Below, one piece after another: positions 21,001-31,443 of a stretch of DNA of 64,000 nucleotides. Position numbers and translations under genes: made by a program. The notes under the pieces were generated by a model. That model worked only from the letters and a program-made list of their open reading frames with translations. It was not told the DNA's origin and did not search any database. Position 1 is the first letter of the stretch, and each line of letters begins with the position of its first letter. The DNA lies in contig CM074189.1 of NCBI GenBank assembly GCA_037179385.1, forward strand, positions 23,497,648-23,561,647, given 5' to 3'. Origin of the DNA: Holothuria scabra (Eukaryota; Echinodermata; Holothuroidea; Aspidochirotida; Holothuriidae).

Positions 21001-24000
21001 CCCGACCTTACTGGAAATGTACAAAACTACAATTGGGTATCATACAGTACATGTTGAGATGGCTGTTCACTTGAACCTCATCCTAATGTTACAGGGAGTA
21101 AAATATATAAACACTTACTCAGTGTCTGTTTTACTTGTTCATCTCAGCCGATCTATAATAGTTTGCATGAAGGTGCAGTATTGTAAACATGTTAATTTGC
21201 ACATACATGTGCATTAAATTTTACCTAAAAGATGTATAATAATAAAGGGCCTAGGCACATAATACGTACAAGTTACTGAAGTCAATTTAGAGTAGCATCA
21301 TGAAGGATATTTTCAATTCATTTGCAAATGCTTTTTCTTGGTTCTAAACACTGTTTCCTCTAAGAAATTACACATTGGGTCAATACACTCAGCTCAGTAC
21401 AGAAAAATTGACTCTGGACATTTCAGCTTAGTGGAACCGCAGGGCCTACTGGACACACATCAAATGTGGGAACAAAAATTAAACCCTCTCTTGTCAGGTT
21501 TTCCCACAAACTTCAGTGCACCAAACTGCCAAGCAATTGTGTCAAATTCGTGTCATAGCAGCTTAGTCTTAACTGTGGCCCCACATCCAAATTGCTCATA
21601 AACTGCCTTTGACCTGGACTGACCTGCTCCATGTTCTAATGCAAATTTTTTCACTTCAAATAGTCCACTATAGCTTTGTTTCTTCTCAACCAATCACAGC
21701 ACACTTATTTGTAATGTAGACAATTGGTTACTTTTATCCTTTTCCCAGATCAATGTCACATCATGTGTATTACATGGTAAAGAAAGCACTGACAACTGTG
21801 CAGTGTCTTACCATATGCAGATTTTTCATGTGAGAGGAGCCACCCTCTTGTTGTTGGTAGAGTTCAGTTTGAGGTTACAGTACCTGTTGTCAAAAGACCA
21901 AAAACCTTAAAAACAGGGTACAGTTTCTCAAGGTACAGAGCATGGAAAGTTGTTCAAGCTTTTAACTTTGGTAATATCTACATTAGGCTACTGTACTACT
22001 GGAGCTGATAAAATGTAATAGCTTAGATGTATGGACTGATACATTGAATTTCCTTTCGGCAAGAAGTCAGTAAGCCTTTTGACCTTCTAGTTTACTTTTG
22101 GCAATGAATAACTAAACCTCTGTCTTCCTGGTTTTTCTCTCAGCTATTGTGGAGTTCTTCAACCAACTAGAGGCTTCTTTACAAGATGTGGTGGTCTTTC
22201 CTTCCAGGTTACCCAAAACTTAAGGTAAGAAGTTCCACTTAAAGGTTTGTTCTAGAGTTCAATTTTGCAGTTAAGTTGAATCATTTAGTAATTTTAATGT
22301 GACTCAAGTAGAATCAGTGACTGAAATCATTGTTAATTTTGTGGGAAATATTTTGTTACAATTTCTGAAATAATTTCCCATATCAATTATGTTGCCTAGA
22401 ATTTTGACTTGTTACAACTGTATTATGAACCATATGGTACTGTACTGTACCTTCATCCATTAAACAAAGAATTGATAAAGTTCCTGTACTGCCCTAGGCA
22501 CTGCGTTTGAGCCATCATTGCAATTGGGTGCTTCTATATAAGTGTCAATGTACTCAGAATGCTTTCCTGTGGCTCCAAGGGCCACCAACCAGATGGTATA
22601 AGCATTTTTTATTTCAAGTACAGAGTATTTCTTCATGGGAGCGCTTTACTTTCATCACTTCCTGAAAACTTTTGAATCATTCAATATGATATAACAAAAA
22701 CAAAACTGACTTTACAGTTTATCAAGTTTGATGCAGTCATTGGCAAGGGTTCTCTTCTTGGTGCTTATGCAGTATAGAACTCCTCTAGCCCTCACTTGTG
22801 TTTTAAATACTGGTATTTGATCTTTTAAAATGTTATACTTAAATCTGTCAATTTTCCTTTCCAGAATGGGCATTTGAAAAACTGAAAGCAAGTTTGATAG
22901 TGTTTGACAAAAAAAAGAGTAACCTTCAGATGTTATTACGAGTTTGTAGAGTTCTGGCAAATGAGTAAACCTGTGAGACATGGTGTTTTCCCATTCCAAC
23001 GTCTATCAAAAGAAGGTGGTACAGGCCTGTCATAAACAGCCGTGGCATCAGAATGTCAAAGGGGGAGGGACAAACTGAGGGCAAAGGGCGTAGCCCCCGG
23101 TAGCTTGGAGGTTTTGGCATTTCTCTGAATGAAAAATTAAGTCTCTTGATAGGTTAATTATTTATTTCTTTTTGTCAACTCAACTCTTAAATGGCCTAAG
23201 TGGATGGGGGAAAGCAAATATCTGGGGTGCAAATGCCCCTCCCCCCTTGCTCCCATGAAGTGCCACCAATGATTATTTGTTACAGTTAGTTATGTGTAAC
23301 AGAGCATAAAAAAAAAATATTAATAAAAAATGGTTTGGCTCTACTGGTACATACAGTATTGCACATGCATAGCATAATCAAATGTTCACAAACTTCACAT
23401 ACACATGTATCGTACATTTTCTCTCAACAAGAACACATTTTCAAGGGCATGTTCTTTAATTTTGCTTTTCTGTGGACAATTTATTTCAATTCTGGTCAGG
23501 TTTTTCATCTCCTTCTCAATTTAAAATATATAGGCTACAATTTTAGAAATAATAGCATTTTCATCACATAAGCAACTTAACAATCATGATATAAGTAATT
23601 CATAATTACAATACAAAAGGCAATACTGAGTTAAGGATATGAACAATAAATTATACTGTGGGGTGAGAAGGGAGGGGGGTCCAGAAGTTAATTAAGTCTA
23701 GTTATGGCTACATAAACGTAATAATGGAATACCATGTAATGTACAGAAAGTCAGCAATTTATCAGTTGTTTGGTAAGTTTCAGAATGAACCGTCACCACC
23801 TACTAAGTGTATTTTGCTTTCCTATTACAGGGCTGAACCTCCAAAGAAGAAGAAGAAGACAGATCCCAAGCAGGAGCAACTACGTCAGCATCGCTACATC
23901 AAACGGTTAAAAAAATTACAGTATAAGATGGGAAAAGCTGAACTGAAACCAATTGATGAACTGAAAACAGATAAAACATTACTTGATGAATCAAGGTAAT

Positions 24001-25537
24001 GTTAGTTTAACAAAATTATCTATCTGTAATGGAATGTGAATTCCCCAAGATGTTTGAAATATGCTCAGGGATTGCTTCAGAAATTCAAAATGGTGCGAGG
24101 GGGGATTAATTACTGCTTAGCCCAAAGTCCAAAGTGATGCTGTCCTAGGCTATAGTTATGAGTGGGTTTAGGGGGACAAAAGCTTGCTTCAAGACCTTTG
24201 TGAGGTGCAATTTGAAGGGTGTTAAAGGCCCTTTATGTAACTTTAAATAGTTCTGCAAGAGTGTCTTCATTTTAAATAAGATGCTAAGATATTTACAATA
24301 TTCTAATTTTACTGAAAATGAAAAGGAGGATTTTTCCCACCTTCTTTTGGAAAGGGTGTGACAAATTCACCCCTCACCCCCTCTTGCACAAACACTGCTG
24401 CTGCTCCAGTCTGAAATATTTTACCCAAGTTTTAGTTCACTTCTCATTTATGACTCTACCAGTGTTGTGTTTTTATAATGTGATGCTCTCTTTGTTGATG
24501 CCCTGAAAATCAGATTTTTGTGTGGGGTGGATACTCTTTGAAAAGTGTAATCTAGAAAATTGAGAAGAGATTTATTAGCCAAATTTGTTCCCAGTAAGGG
24601 ACTGCCTAACCCTTCTCCCCCACACCTTTTGAAGGTCAAGTATTCACATTACCTGAATGCACTATAATATTACCCCAGACAACACATTCCTCCCCCCTCC
24701 CCCTCCTGCCCTGGAGGCTATCTTTCTTACTTCTGTACCTTATCTGACTACTGGTCTGATAAAGAATGGACAGGCTGAATGGTTATTTGAGAACCAATCT
24801 GGTTATAGGTTTAATAATCATAGTTTGCTGGCAGTTGGAATCATAAGAGCTTGCACGGAGCCTGCAGGTCATTTGCTGGGTGTAAGGCTATCTCAGAATA
24901 AGAATTTTGAGAATAAGGCATGATTCTTTGTGGCAAAGATTTGACCCAAGTCCTCCTTTGCCACAGCTTCCCCCTCTCAACTTAACCCAGTTTGCACTTG
25001 TACAGATCAAGTAGAAGAAAAAAAAGTAAGAGGGATAACATTTCATTCTGGAAGCTGGTTTCATCATCGTAAAAGAACATTGTCTTCACCTGGTACCTTA
25101 TAGATGCAAATAGAGGGATCCATCATGTTTCCCCTTCCGCCTAAAAATGATCCCTGTCCCCATCTCATACTGAATCAGCATTTGAATTGATGACTTAGTC
25201 TTACAGTACTTATCTGGTCCACAGGAAAAGAGCAGTTCCTGAAATCTCTGAGGAGGAACAAGAAAAGAGGGCATTGCTTCTAAAGGAATGGTCAAAGTAC
25301 CGCTTTGACCAACATGTCAAGGAGACACGAATCATAGAAGACTTTTTGAAATCTCAAGAAAAAGCTTTAAAAGAACTCCGGGCAGAGTCAGAAGAACTTT
25401 ATCAACAGGCTATCAAAGTAGATAACAGTTTATTTCCATTTGAAGCGGCAGGGCCGACATATACACCACCTATTAAAGATTTTGAGATGAAATCATTGGA
25501 TGGGGAATATATTGATGTAACCAGGCAGTACAAATAA
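18021..25537 (+). CDS. Mitochondrial ribosomal protein L40 (mL40), four exons, complete
   Basis: Exons are 18021-18064, 22144-22224, 23831-23995 and 25225-25537 (stop TAA included): 603 nt, 200 residues, against 206 in human. The protein is a structural component of the mitochondrial 39S large ribosomal subunit. The N-terminus (MATSTVQILKSAFV, then arginine- and threonine-rich sequence with no acidic residue) is a plausible mitochondrial presequence. Family landmarks are AEPPKKKKKTDPK (human SEPLRKKKKVDPK), EKRALLLKEWS (human ERRALLLKKWS), KALKELRAES, and the C-terminal NLFPFE..GP.YTPPI block, here NSLFPFEAAGPTYTPPIKDF. All three introns (phase 2 throughout) have GT/AG ends. ATG context is AAAATGG. 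Intron 1 (4.1 kb) holds a SINE and retrotransposon relics. Confidence 0.93.
18468..18723 (+). mobile_element. tRNA-derived SINE (S1) with AAAC tail
   Basis: The first 70 bases look like a tRNA: acceptor-like GGAGC...GCTCC, an A-box-like TGGTACAGTGGTAACG and a B-box-like GAGTTCAAGTCCC. A body of about 150 bp follows, with GCCAGCTTGGCGCTAATACC and GTTCCCGCAAGGGA, then an (AAAC)5 tail at 18703-18723. It lies in MRPL40 intron 1. The unrelated body and the tail make it a SINE, not a tRNA gene. Confidence 0.8.
18985..19930 (+). pseudogene. Non-LTR retrotransposon relic (RT palm to C-terminus), family R2
   Basis: Reads VRLFADDCVCYRIIE (the F-A-D-D catalytic box), then WGMRFQPTKCSFITF, YLGITITKDLNWDKHI and, from 19308, RNLSSCPGDVKL through LYASTVWDP-like sequence. 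It finishes with GTIKDWNRLPL and a short 3' UTR ending in a GAAGAAGAG-type tail. There are stops and frame changes (for example near 19193 and 19571). The N-terminal RT and endonuclease are missing. This is a different family from the CR1-like copy at 35.7 kb. Confidence 0.85.
20704..20945 (+). pseudogene. 5'-truncated 3' end of retrotransposon family R2
   Basis: Encodes TIKDWNRLPLNVMRVASVHK and the same 3' UTR as 19680-19930, with a GAAGAAGAAGA tail. It is a short copy, nearly collinear with the end of the relic at 18985-19930 and in the same MRPL40 intron. Confidence 0.85.
20946..22143 (+). other. MRPL40 intron 1, 3' part
   Basis: Unique-looking AT-rich intron sequence ending in the acceptor TTTTTCTCTCAG. 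No exon is supported; the open frame at 21338-21601 has no domain. Confidence 0.6.
22144..22224 (+). CDS. MRPL40 exon 2
   Basis: 81 nt, acceptor TTTTTCTCTCAG, donor TTAAG|GTAAGA. Reads YCGVLQPTRGFFTRCGG and on into VTQNLR: the presequence and the junction to the lysine-rich block. Confidence 0.85.
22225..23830 (+). other. MRPL40 intron 2
   Basis: 1.6-kb intron between GTAAGA and CTATTACAG. No repeat family is recognised with confidence, and no coding sequence. Confidence 0.7.
23831..23995 (+). CDS. MRPL40 exon 3
   Basis: 165 nt, acceptor CCTATTACAG, donor TCAAG|GTAATG. Encodes AEPPKKKKKTDPKQEQ through LKPIDELKTDKTLLDESR. This is the basic rRNA-contacting part, matching human MRPL40 in order. 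Confidence 0.93.
23996..25224 (+). other. MRPL40 intron 3
   Basis: 1.2-kb intron, GTAATG to GGTCCACAG. No gene inside; short open frames at 24318-24506 and 24657-24923 have no domain. Confidence 0.7.
25225..25537 (+). CDS. MRPL40 exon 4 and stop
   Basis: Terminal coding exon, starting after CCACAG. Encodes KRAVPEISEEEQEKRALLL onward to YIDVTRQYK and TAA. It carries the most conserved part of the protein. Confidence 0.95.
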
Positions 25538-25810
25538 TCTCTGAGGGTTCCACAAACGAGGAATTTGCAGTGTTCTGTATTGGTGAAAAATTATGTGACT
25601 CTTGCTTTCTTGTGGAAAAGAAGGTGGTCAATGTCAGCGACATGCAGAAGAAGAATCATCTGGAGTCTAATCTACACTCAAGGAGTTCATTGCTGCAGAA
25701 AAGTAGGGATTTCAGTTCCTCTTCTCAGGCACCAAAAGAATTAGAGGCTCAAAATAATCTTGAAGGGGGCATAGTCAGAATGAACAGGGAGTGTTTTGAT
25801 TTAATTTTGA

Positions 25811-25948
25811 GGTCCTGTATACTCACCTTGAAGCAATAAACTGATGGTGTGTCTCAATGAGAATGAATTTTAAACAGTCATGAGAGGGACTTAAGAAAGT
25901 AGATTAGGAGGCCTGGATCTGTTTGGAGTGAGAGTATCAGGCCTTTAA
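25811..25948 (+). mobile_element. MITE family A, 5'-truncated copy in MRPL40 3' flank
   Basis: Matches the right half of family A from CTGTATACTCACCTTGAAGC through GATGAGAATGAATTTTAA to the terminal GGCCTTTAAGG. The left half is missing. It starts about 270 bp after the MRPL40 stop. Confidence 0.75.
25835..25840 (+). promoter_or_regulatory. Candidate MRPL40 polyadenylation signal
   Basis: AATAAA about 300 bp after the stop codon, the first canonical hexamer in a reasonable 3' UTR distance. It lies inside the truncated MITE A copy, where it is part of the family's conserved AAGCAATAAACTGA motif. Confidence 0.5.
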
Positions 25949-26149
25949 GGCAATGCTCATTTAAAGGCCCCATCAACAAGTTAATGCTTTACCAGCATTA
26001 AATTGCACTTTCTGTTCTAGACTCTTGCTCTGATAAACTAAGCCTCCCAAAACTTAGTAGAATAGGCTGGTAGCAGGGAGGTTGAGTCGCAGTATACTGA
26101 GAAATATATCACTTTTAATGGTTAAATGAGTAGCATTGTAAATTTCAGA

Positions 26150-26640
26150 GTTCCCACAGAGTGGTGTAGTTGGCAGAGCATTTGACTCCCACTTGGATGG
26201 TTCAGGGTTGGACTGACTGCATGGTCAAGTGGTTAGAGCATCAGAATTGCTGTGGTCAGTTTGAGTACCAGTCGGGTCATACCAAAGACTTAAAAAAACG
26301 GAACCTACTGTCATTGTGATTGGTGCTCAGCACAAGCAATGGAGTAGAGAAAACAAACCAGTGAGCCACAACTGGAAAAAATGCCGTTGCCCGCACATCG
26401 TGAACCAAATTGGTTGGAAACTGGGCCATAAAACTCCATCTAACCTAGACAAGGTCATACCAAAGACTTTAAAAAAAGGAACCTGCTGCCATTGTGAGTG
26501 GTGCTCTGCATATTGATGTAGTTCAAATAACAATCCAGTGCCCCCACAAGTGATAGAATACACAAGGGCACAGGTAGATTAAACTGGGTTATAAGTTGGG
26601 GTGTGAAACCCTATCTGACCAACCTAACCCAACCAACCTA
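26150..26640 (+). mobile_element. SINE-like repeat S2 (tRNA-like heads, duplicated body)
   Basis: It begins with a tRNA-like A box (GTGGTGTAGTTGGCAGAGCA), then a second, TGGTCAAGTGGTTAGAGCA. Two copies of a body follow (CATACCAAAGACTT...GGAACCT near 26277 and 26456) with AAACTGGGCCATAAAACTCC. It ends in an AACCTAACCCAACC-rich tail. Other copies are listed at 15350, 46740, 49195 and 61640. The dimer-like structure is visible in sequence; Pol III origin is inferred from the A boxes. Confidence 0.65.
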
Positions 26641-27204
26641 ACCCATGATCGTGAAAAAATGGAAAAATCGTAGTGATTTTGAAAATTATTTCAAGACCTG
26701 GAAAAATATTGAAATTCAGGGAAAATGTGTTGATGTTCGTGGAAATTTTCACTAGTGAGATTTTTTCATTCTCATGTGTACCATCAAAGTATGTTTCCTC
26801 TCAAGTTATCAAAAGTTAGTTTCGTTTTGAACTCAATATTCATGTAATTTTATGTAAAATGTCAAGAGGAAGGTCAATGAAATTTTTTATTGGGTCTTGG
26901 GAAATTCTTGGCAGCTTGATTAGTACTTGGTATGTTATGTGCCTTTTTTAAATGTGATATAAATGTTGACATTTCTAAACCAAATCATCAAAGTGAAGTT
27001 GGACTTGTGTTCAAGTGAGTTTATGGATAAAATATGTGGTAACTTAGGTTAAAAAGATCTCAAATACACTACTCATGAAAAGGAAGGCAATTGTCACAAT
27101 CGTATGTCATATCTTTTGGTAAATGTGGGCTTGTTTCCTTGCAGAAATTAATTGAGCTATTAGATGTGTAGCACACTTTCCAAAGATTAAACTATCTGGG
27201 GTGA

Positions 27205-27348
27205 CGTGCACTGCTTAACAAGAAATTTCCTAACTGGCTAACGATAACCCTAATCCCTATCCTAAACCCTAATCCAAACAAAAAATACAATTGATACAAT
27301 ACGATGGCAACAGCCAATCAAGAAACACCTTGTTAAACAGTGCGCATC
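27205..27348. mobile_element. Short TIR element, family C, copy 2
   Basis: 144 bp bounded by GTGCACTGCTTAACAAG and its inverted partner CTTGTTAAACAGTGCGCA. The inside matches 2101-2253 in reverse orientation, including CCTAATCC and AGCCAATCAAGAAACA. Confidence 0.75.
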
Positions 27349-27779
27349 TACCCAATATCTGAATGTATCAAAGCCCTGGATGTGAAATTTATTCACCACG
27401 GCACACACTGATGGTAGGCACAGTTGTGCAGTGATGCAGTAAAAGAGAGACAACAGATTCATTCCCCGCCTAGCTTCAATAGGTATGTAGGATTTTTTGA
27501 TGAAGAGAGGCAAATTTCTCAGTTAGGATGGCTGAAGTTGAGTAATGTTTCCTATCAGAAGATTCCCAAATCCCAGTCCCCATTTTCCCGAAACTTTTCT
27601 TTAGAAGTAAAGTTTTACAATTTTGTTGAGAATGGAGTGGGTGGGATACTGTGTTGTGGATTTGGCCCAAGAAAAGTCTATGTAACATAAGAAAATTCCC
27701 AGGTTTCCCCAAAAAATTTCCTCAAGAAATAGTTTTCCTTATGTGTTTTGGGTAGATGAGGGTTTGATGCAGCTACCTC

Positions 27780-28110
27780 CCACCTGAAAATTCCCTTTGG
27801 AACCCTTTGGGTTAAAACCCTTCTATATCCAAAAGGGTTCCTAAAGGTACTCTTTGGAAAAAATCCTTTGCATTCAAAGGATTCGTTGTGGTAGAATCTA
27901 ATCCTGGACTCGTTAGGTGTTGGGGGTTTGCTTTTGTTTTTTGGGGGGGTCTTGGATTACAGGGCATCTTATGGGGCCTTTACAGTCCTCCTTTGCCCTT
28001 TAACCTGTTATGTTATGTTTTGGTTGTTGATGGAAATTGGGAAATCACAATTCAAATTTACCCTATGCATACATCAAACCCTTTGAACCATTTGAAATCA
28101 ATTGAAACCT
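27780..28110 (+). repeat. Repeat J, interrupted by a CR1-like 3' end
   Basis: Both flanks (27780-27887 and 28020-28110) resemble 13140-13420: TTTTGGTTGTTGATGGAAAT, AACCATTTGAAA and GAAACCTTTG in the same order. The middle is unrelated CR1-like sequence. Confidence 0.65.
27888..28019 (+). pseudogene. CR1-like retrotransposon 3' UTR fragment
   Basis: Starts at TGTGGTAGAATCTAATCC and runs through GGGCATCTTATGGGGCCTT to TTAACCTGTTATGTTATG. This matches the last 130 bp of the element at 35746-39241, including the TTATG tail. It is a severely 5'-truncated insertion. Confidence 0.85.
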
Positions 28111-28119
28111 TTGTTTAAT

Positions 28120-29395
28120 AGAATTTGAACAAATGGCCTCAAAAGGAATTTCCTATGGGCTGTCGCATGCACTCATGTTTTCTTGTTTTGATGTTTGCAT
28201 GGCTTTTGAAACCTCGTTCAGTGGTGGCTTAAACGACATGGACCCTTTCAGCAGCCTGAGACACGGGTCTGAAACATTTCTCTCAAGGTGTGGCAGCAGG
28301 GAGGTAAAGGGACCTATGCGACGCATCAGACCTATCCTGCCTGTAAGACGCTGTGGTGCCACCATTGGTTTTAACGGAGAAAACAAAATTTCCAAACATC
28401 CCTACCCCTCAGAGAGTCGAAAACAGCAATTTTCTGGGCTTGAGGGTCCCTTTAAAAGAGTTCATTCCGACAATACTCTTGCACAAGGAGTGGGGAAGGT
28501 GGAAGACTGCCTCCAAAATTTCCGTTTAGAACTAAAATTCGGGCAGGTCTGTGGAACGAGCTGCCATTTGAGTCTGAAAATGTTGACATGTTTTTAAATT
28601 AACGAAAATCTCCAAGCGTGCCTGAAATCGTTCAAAATTTGCCCGAGAGAGACAGAGCAAAACACACATGGTCACGGGACAATTTTCATAAAAAATCAAC
28701 AAGATCACAAAGGTTCTCTAAACATTCGGGCAGCTTATATAAACATATGAAGAGTTACTATTTCAAAGCTTTACTTCCTGTAGTCTCCCGCAACGCTATG
28801 CGCGAAATTCCTAAATGGCTAAATATCGAAGTTCTTTGAAAAATTTGACTGAAAATAAACTTAAGCATTATAGTCATTGTGATATTTTTATTACAAATAA
28901 AAATTACAAAACTGTGATACATTCGGGAGGCTTATGGGTTATTCCCTAATAGCTTATGGTCTTTTTACAGTCCTACGCAACACAATGACCAAAATTGCCG
29001 AATATCCGAATTCCTTCGAAGCTTTGCCCCCCAAATGAGAAAAAAGTTCATAGTAAAATTTCATAAAAATCAATATGATTACAAAGATTTACCACGCATT
29101 CGGTGGCTTATAAAAACACCTTTTCCTCATCTCTACTTCATAATGCAGTCTTGCAAAAACTTTGTCCGAAATGGTAAGATTTGTAGTCGATGATTGAAGG
29201 AAGGTTCCATGATGTTTTCAATTACCAAATTACAAGGACAGTGAGACGGGAGGGTATTCAGGTGCAGAGCTCGATAGTTCGCGCCATCTATCTTGTCCTA
29301 ACCGTCGAATTTGGGCATCGGTTATGAAAATCGGGGCTGTTTTTTCAAGTGCCTGTACATAACGATTCTCCAGGAGTTGCTCAACGTCTTTAAAT
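28120..29395. other. Unassigned region with a diverged internal duplication
   Basis: Two related stretches, about 28640-28820 and 28900-29170, share CATTCGG..GCTTAT, CATAAAAATCAA.A.GAT.ACAAAG and AAATGGTAA/CTAAATGG-like blocks. The plus-strand open frame 28133-28597 (154 codons) has no motif I recognise, no flanking splice support and no relation to the duplication. I do not call it a gene. Confidence 0.45.
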
Positions 29396-29399
29396 CTTA

Positions 29400-29765
29400 A
29401 GTCTGTCTGAAAATTAAGGATGGGTTTTAGACAGTTGTGGGAGAGAAAGTTAAAGGTAAAGAGCAGTCCCCCAAACTTACTTTGAAGAAAAAGCTAAATA
29501 ACTCAATTTTCATCTTATTTCTCTTCTTAGTATCTTTAATCACATTTTATGACTTTACTATCGCCTATTCTTGGTAAACCAAGCAGTTATTTCTAGTAAA
29601 TTAAACACTTGAAGAGAAAAAAACCATGTCGCATGACTCCCAACAGCCAATCATGAAACTGGACAGTCTACTACACTTCTTCAATTTGGGATGACTGTTC
29701 CTGCCCTTTAAGTACCGTATAGTATGTTAGAAGTATTGGAACTCTGGGGTGAGAGGATTTAGCCT
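29400..29765 (+). mobile_element. MITE family A remnant split by MITE B
   Basis: The left piece (about 29400-29449) reads GGGTTTTAGACAGTTGTGGGAG. The right piece (about 29712-29765) reads GTATTGGAACTCTGGGGTGAGAGG. Both are collinear with the right half of family A, with family B inserted between them. Confidence 0.65.
29450..29711 (+). mobile_element. MITE family B, copy 1
   Basis: About 262 bp with ends TTAAAGGTAAAGAGCAGTC and, reversed, TTAAAGGGCAGGAACAGTC. Inner landmarks are CCCCCAAACTTACTTTGAAG and AAACCAAGCAGTTATTTCT. TTAA at both ends suggests a TTAA target. A truncated copy is at 40913-41109. Confidence 0.75.
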
Positions 29766-29767
29766 AT

Positions 29768-30037
29768 GGATGAATTCGATCAGCGCTTGTGTTTAGTGAC
29801 TATAGACAGCCATCAGTGGGATCCATCAGACTTAAACAGTCTTCATTTATTGTCTAAACGAAATTTCAAACCCTCATTTACAGTGAAATTGAGGAATTCA
29901 AAAGGCATAACACCGGTGTAAAATCACCCATGGTACCGCTAAGCAATGGAATTGAACTTGATTAAAAGGTGGTAGACCTCAGTTATGGCCGACTAAAATC
30001 GGGCCATCACTTGCTGTCCGGATTCGTCTATATATAG
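29768..30037 (+). mobile_element. MITE family D, copy 2
   Basis: About 270 bp from GAATTCGATCAGCGCTTGTG to CCGGATTCGTCTATATATAG. It is uninterrupted and gives the reference structure for the split copy at 9421-12378. Confidence 0.75.
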
Positions 30038-30344
30038 TACACCTCGTAACTCCTTCCAGTGGCGTGTTCAAGCTTTCTTTGACAGGAACAGTAGCGTCTC
30101 GCCATAGGGGCACGGGGCGCTTGCCCCTCCCCCCAGCCCCACAAACATTTCCAAAGCATGGTCTTCAATTTTCCAAAAAATAACGTTATTCGATATGACA
30201 TGAATAAAAAGTAGCCTTGTTCTTTATCTGGGCAAAGTATCCAAGCCTTCTATCTCATACAAATGTCATATATTATTGATAAAATATAAACTAATGAGTA
30301 ATTCTGAAGGATATAGTTCGTAATTGTATCAAAATTTTAGCCCA

Positions 30345-30452
30345 GTACCAGCCGCCCAGAAGCGTTGACAGCGCTACCAGCACCAGTAGCAGTACTGAAT
30401 CAGTACTGTTATTGGTGCTGGTAGCGCTACCAATGCTTCTGTGTGGCCGGTT
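30345..30452. repeat. Strong hairpin, about 50-bp arms
   Basis: The arms CCGCCCAGAAGCG...AGCGCTACCAGCACC and GGTGCTGGTAGCGCTACC...GCTTCTG pair around a centre at TACTGAATCAGTA (about 30393-30405). No repeat family copy elsewhere in the window was noticed. Confidence 0.8.
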
Positions 30453-30664
30453 CAGGTTTACAGGCTCATTCGACCACTGGTCATATGAGTTAATATGATT
30501 CAAAAAGTTATGATTTCAATTCATTTCCAATGATGTGCAGCTAAATGAAACAAAAAAGTCCAGAAAAATTTTTGTTTGATATCTTGAAGAGGAACATATT
30601 CTAGGCATAGCGTACTGGGGAATATTTTACTCATTTCCCATGTTTCGTTCTCGAGCTATTAGAA

Positions 30665-30964
30665 TTAAAGGACCAATTCTCTCACCCCAAACAGTAACAA
30701 TTCTCCTAACCTTTTTAATTAAGCCCCTCCCACAATTGTCTGAAATTCATCCTCATCCAGACACAATTTCAGTTTATTGCTTCTAGGTGAGTATACAAAA
30801 ACTCAATTAATATAATCAAAACACTCTCAGTACCGTTCATGCTAATACAAGCTTTGGTACTCTGCATTGTTTGTATTAGCTGTCAATCAAAGAGCTGAGC
30901 CAATTGAGATTTCGGTACCCGGGTACCAAAATTGCAGTTTGGGGTGAGAGGTTTGGCCCTTTAA
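30665..30964 (-). mobile_element. MITE family A, copy 2 (reverse)
   Basis: 300 bp from TTAAAGGACCAATTCTCTCA to GAGGTTTGGCCCTTTAA. It is the reverse complement of the 6857 and 43299 copies and contains the GGTACCCGGGTACC palindrome found also in the 43299 copy. Confidence 0.85.
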
Positions 30965-31138
30965 AGTTAACATATTTTCTACAAAGAGTGAACTTGCAAC
31001 AAGTAGATGTGATGTCATGTATTCACATTGATGGAAATGTTTAGTTGTTTTTCTCTAAAATTTAACACCATACTTATACAATCTAACTGTGATATGTTGT
31101 AACCATAAGTGCATCCCGAACAATGGAAGTTTAAAAAC

Positions 31139-31443
31139 TTAAAGGCAGTCATTCGTCACCCTAAACTACAGTTTCAGTATACATATATCAAAACTCTCAA
31201 TTGGTACAGCTCTTTGATTGGCATCTCATTCAAACAATGCAGCATAGCTAAATTACACAGCATTGGCACTGAAAGTGTCTTGATTACACATTATAGACTT
31301 GTATGGCCACTGGGACAAGCCATGAAGCAATAAACAAGGATTGTGTCTGGATAAAGATGAGTTTTAGATAAACGTGGGAGGGGCTAGAAGTAAGTATGTT
31401 GGGAGAATTGGAACTGTTTGGGATGATAAAAATATGCCTTTAA
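31139..31443 (+). mobile_element. MITE family A, copy 3
   Basis: About 305 bp from TTAAAGGCAGTCATTCG to ATGCCTTTAA, the most diverged full-length copy. It lies 175 bp from copy 2 in the opposite orientation, so the two form an inverted pair. Confidence 0.8.

Noticed and set aside
25570..25839. 89-codon open frame after MRPL40
   Set aside because: It lies in the MRPL40 3' UTR and runs into the MITE A fragment, with no domain.
28133..28597. 154-codon plus-strand open frame as a gene
   Set aside because: No recognisable domain, no convincing splice sites, a competing minus-strand frame in the same place, and repeat-rich surroundings.
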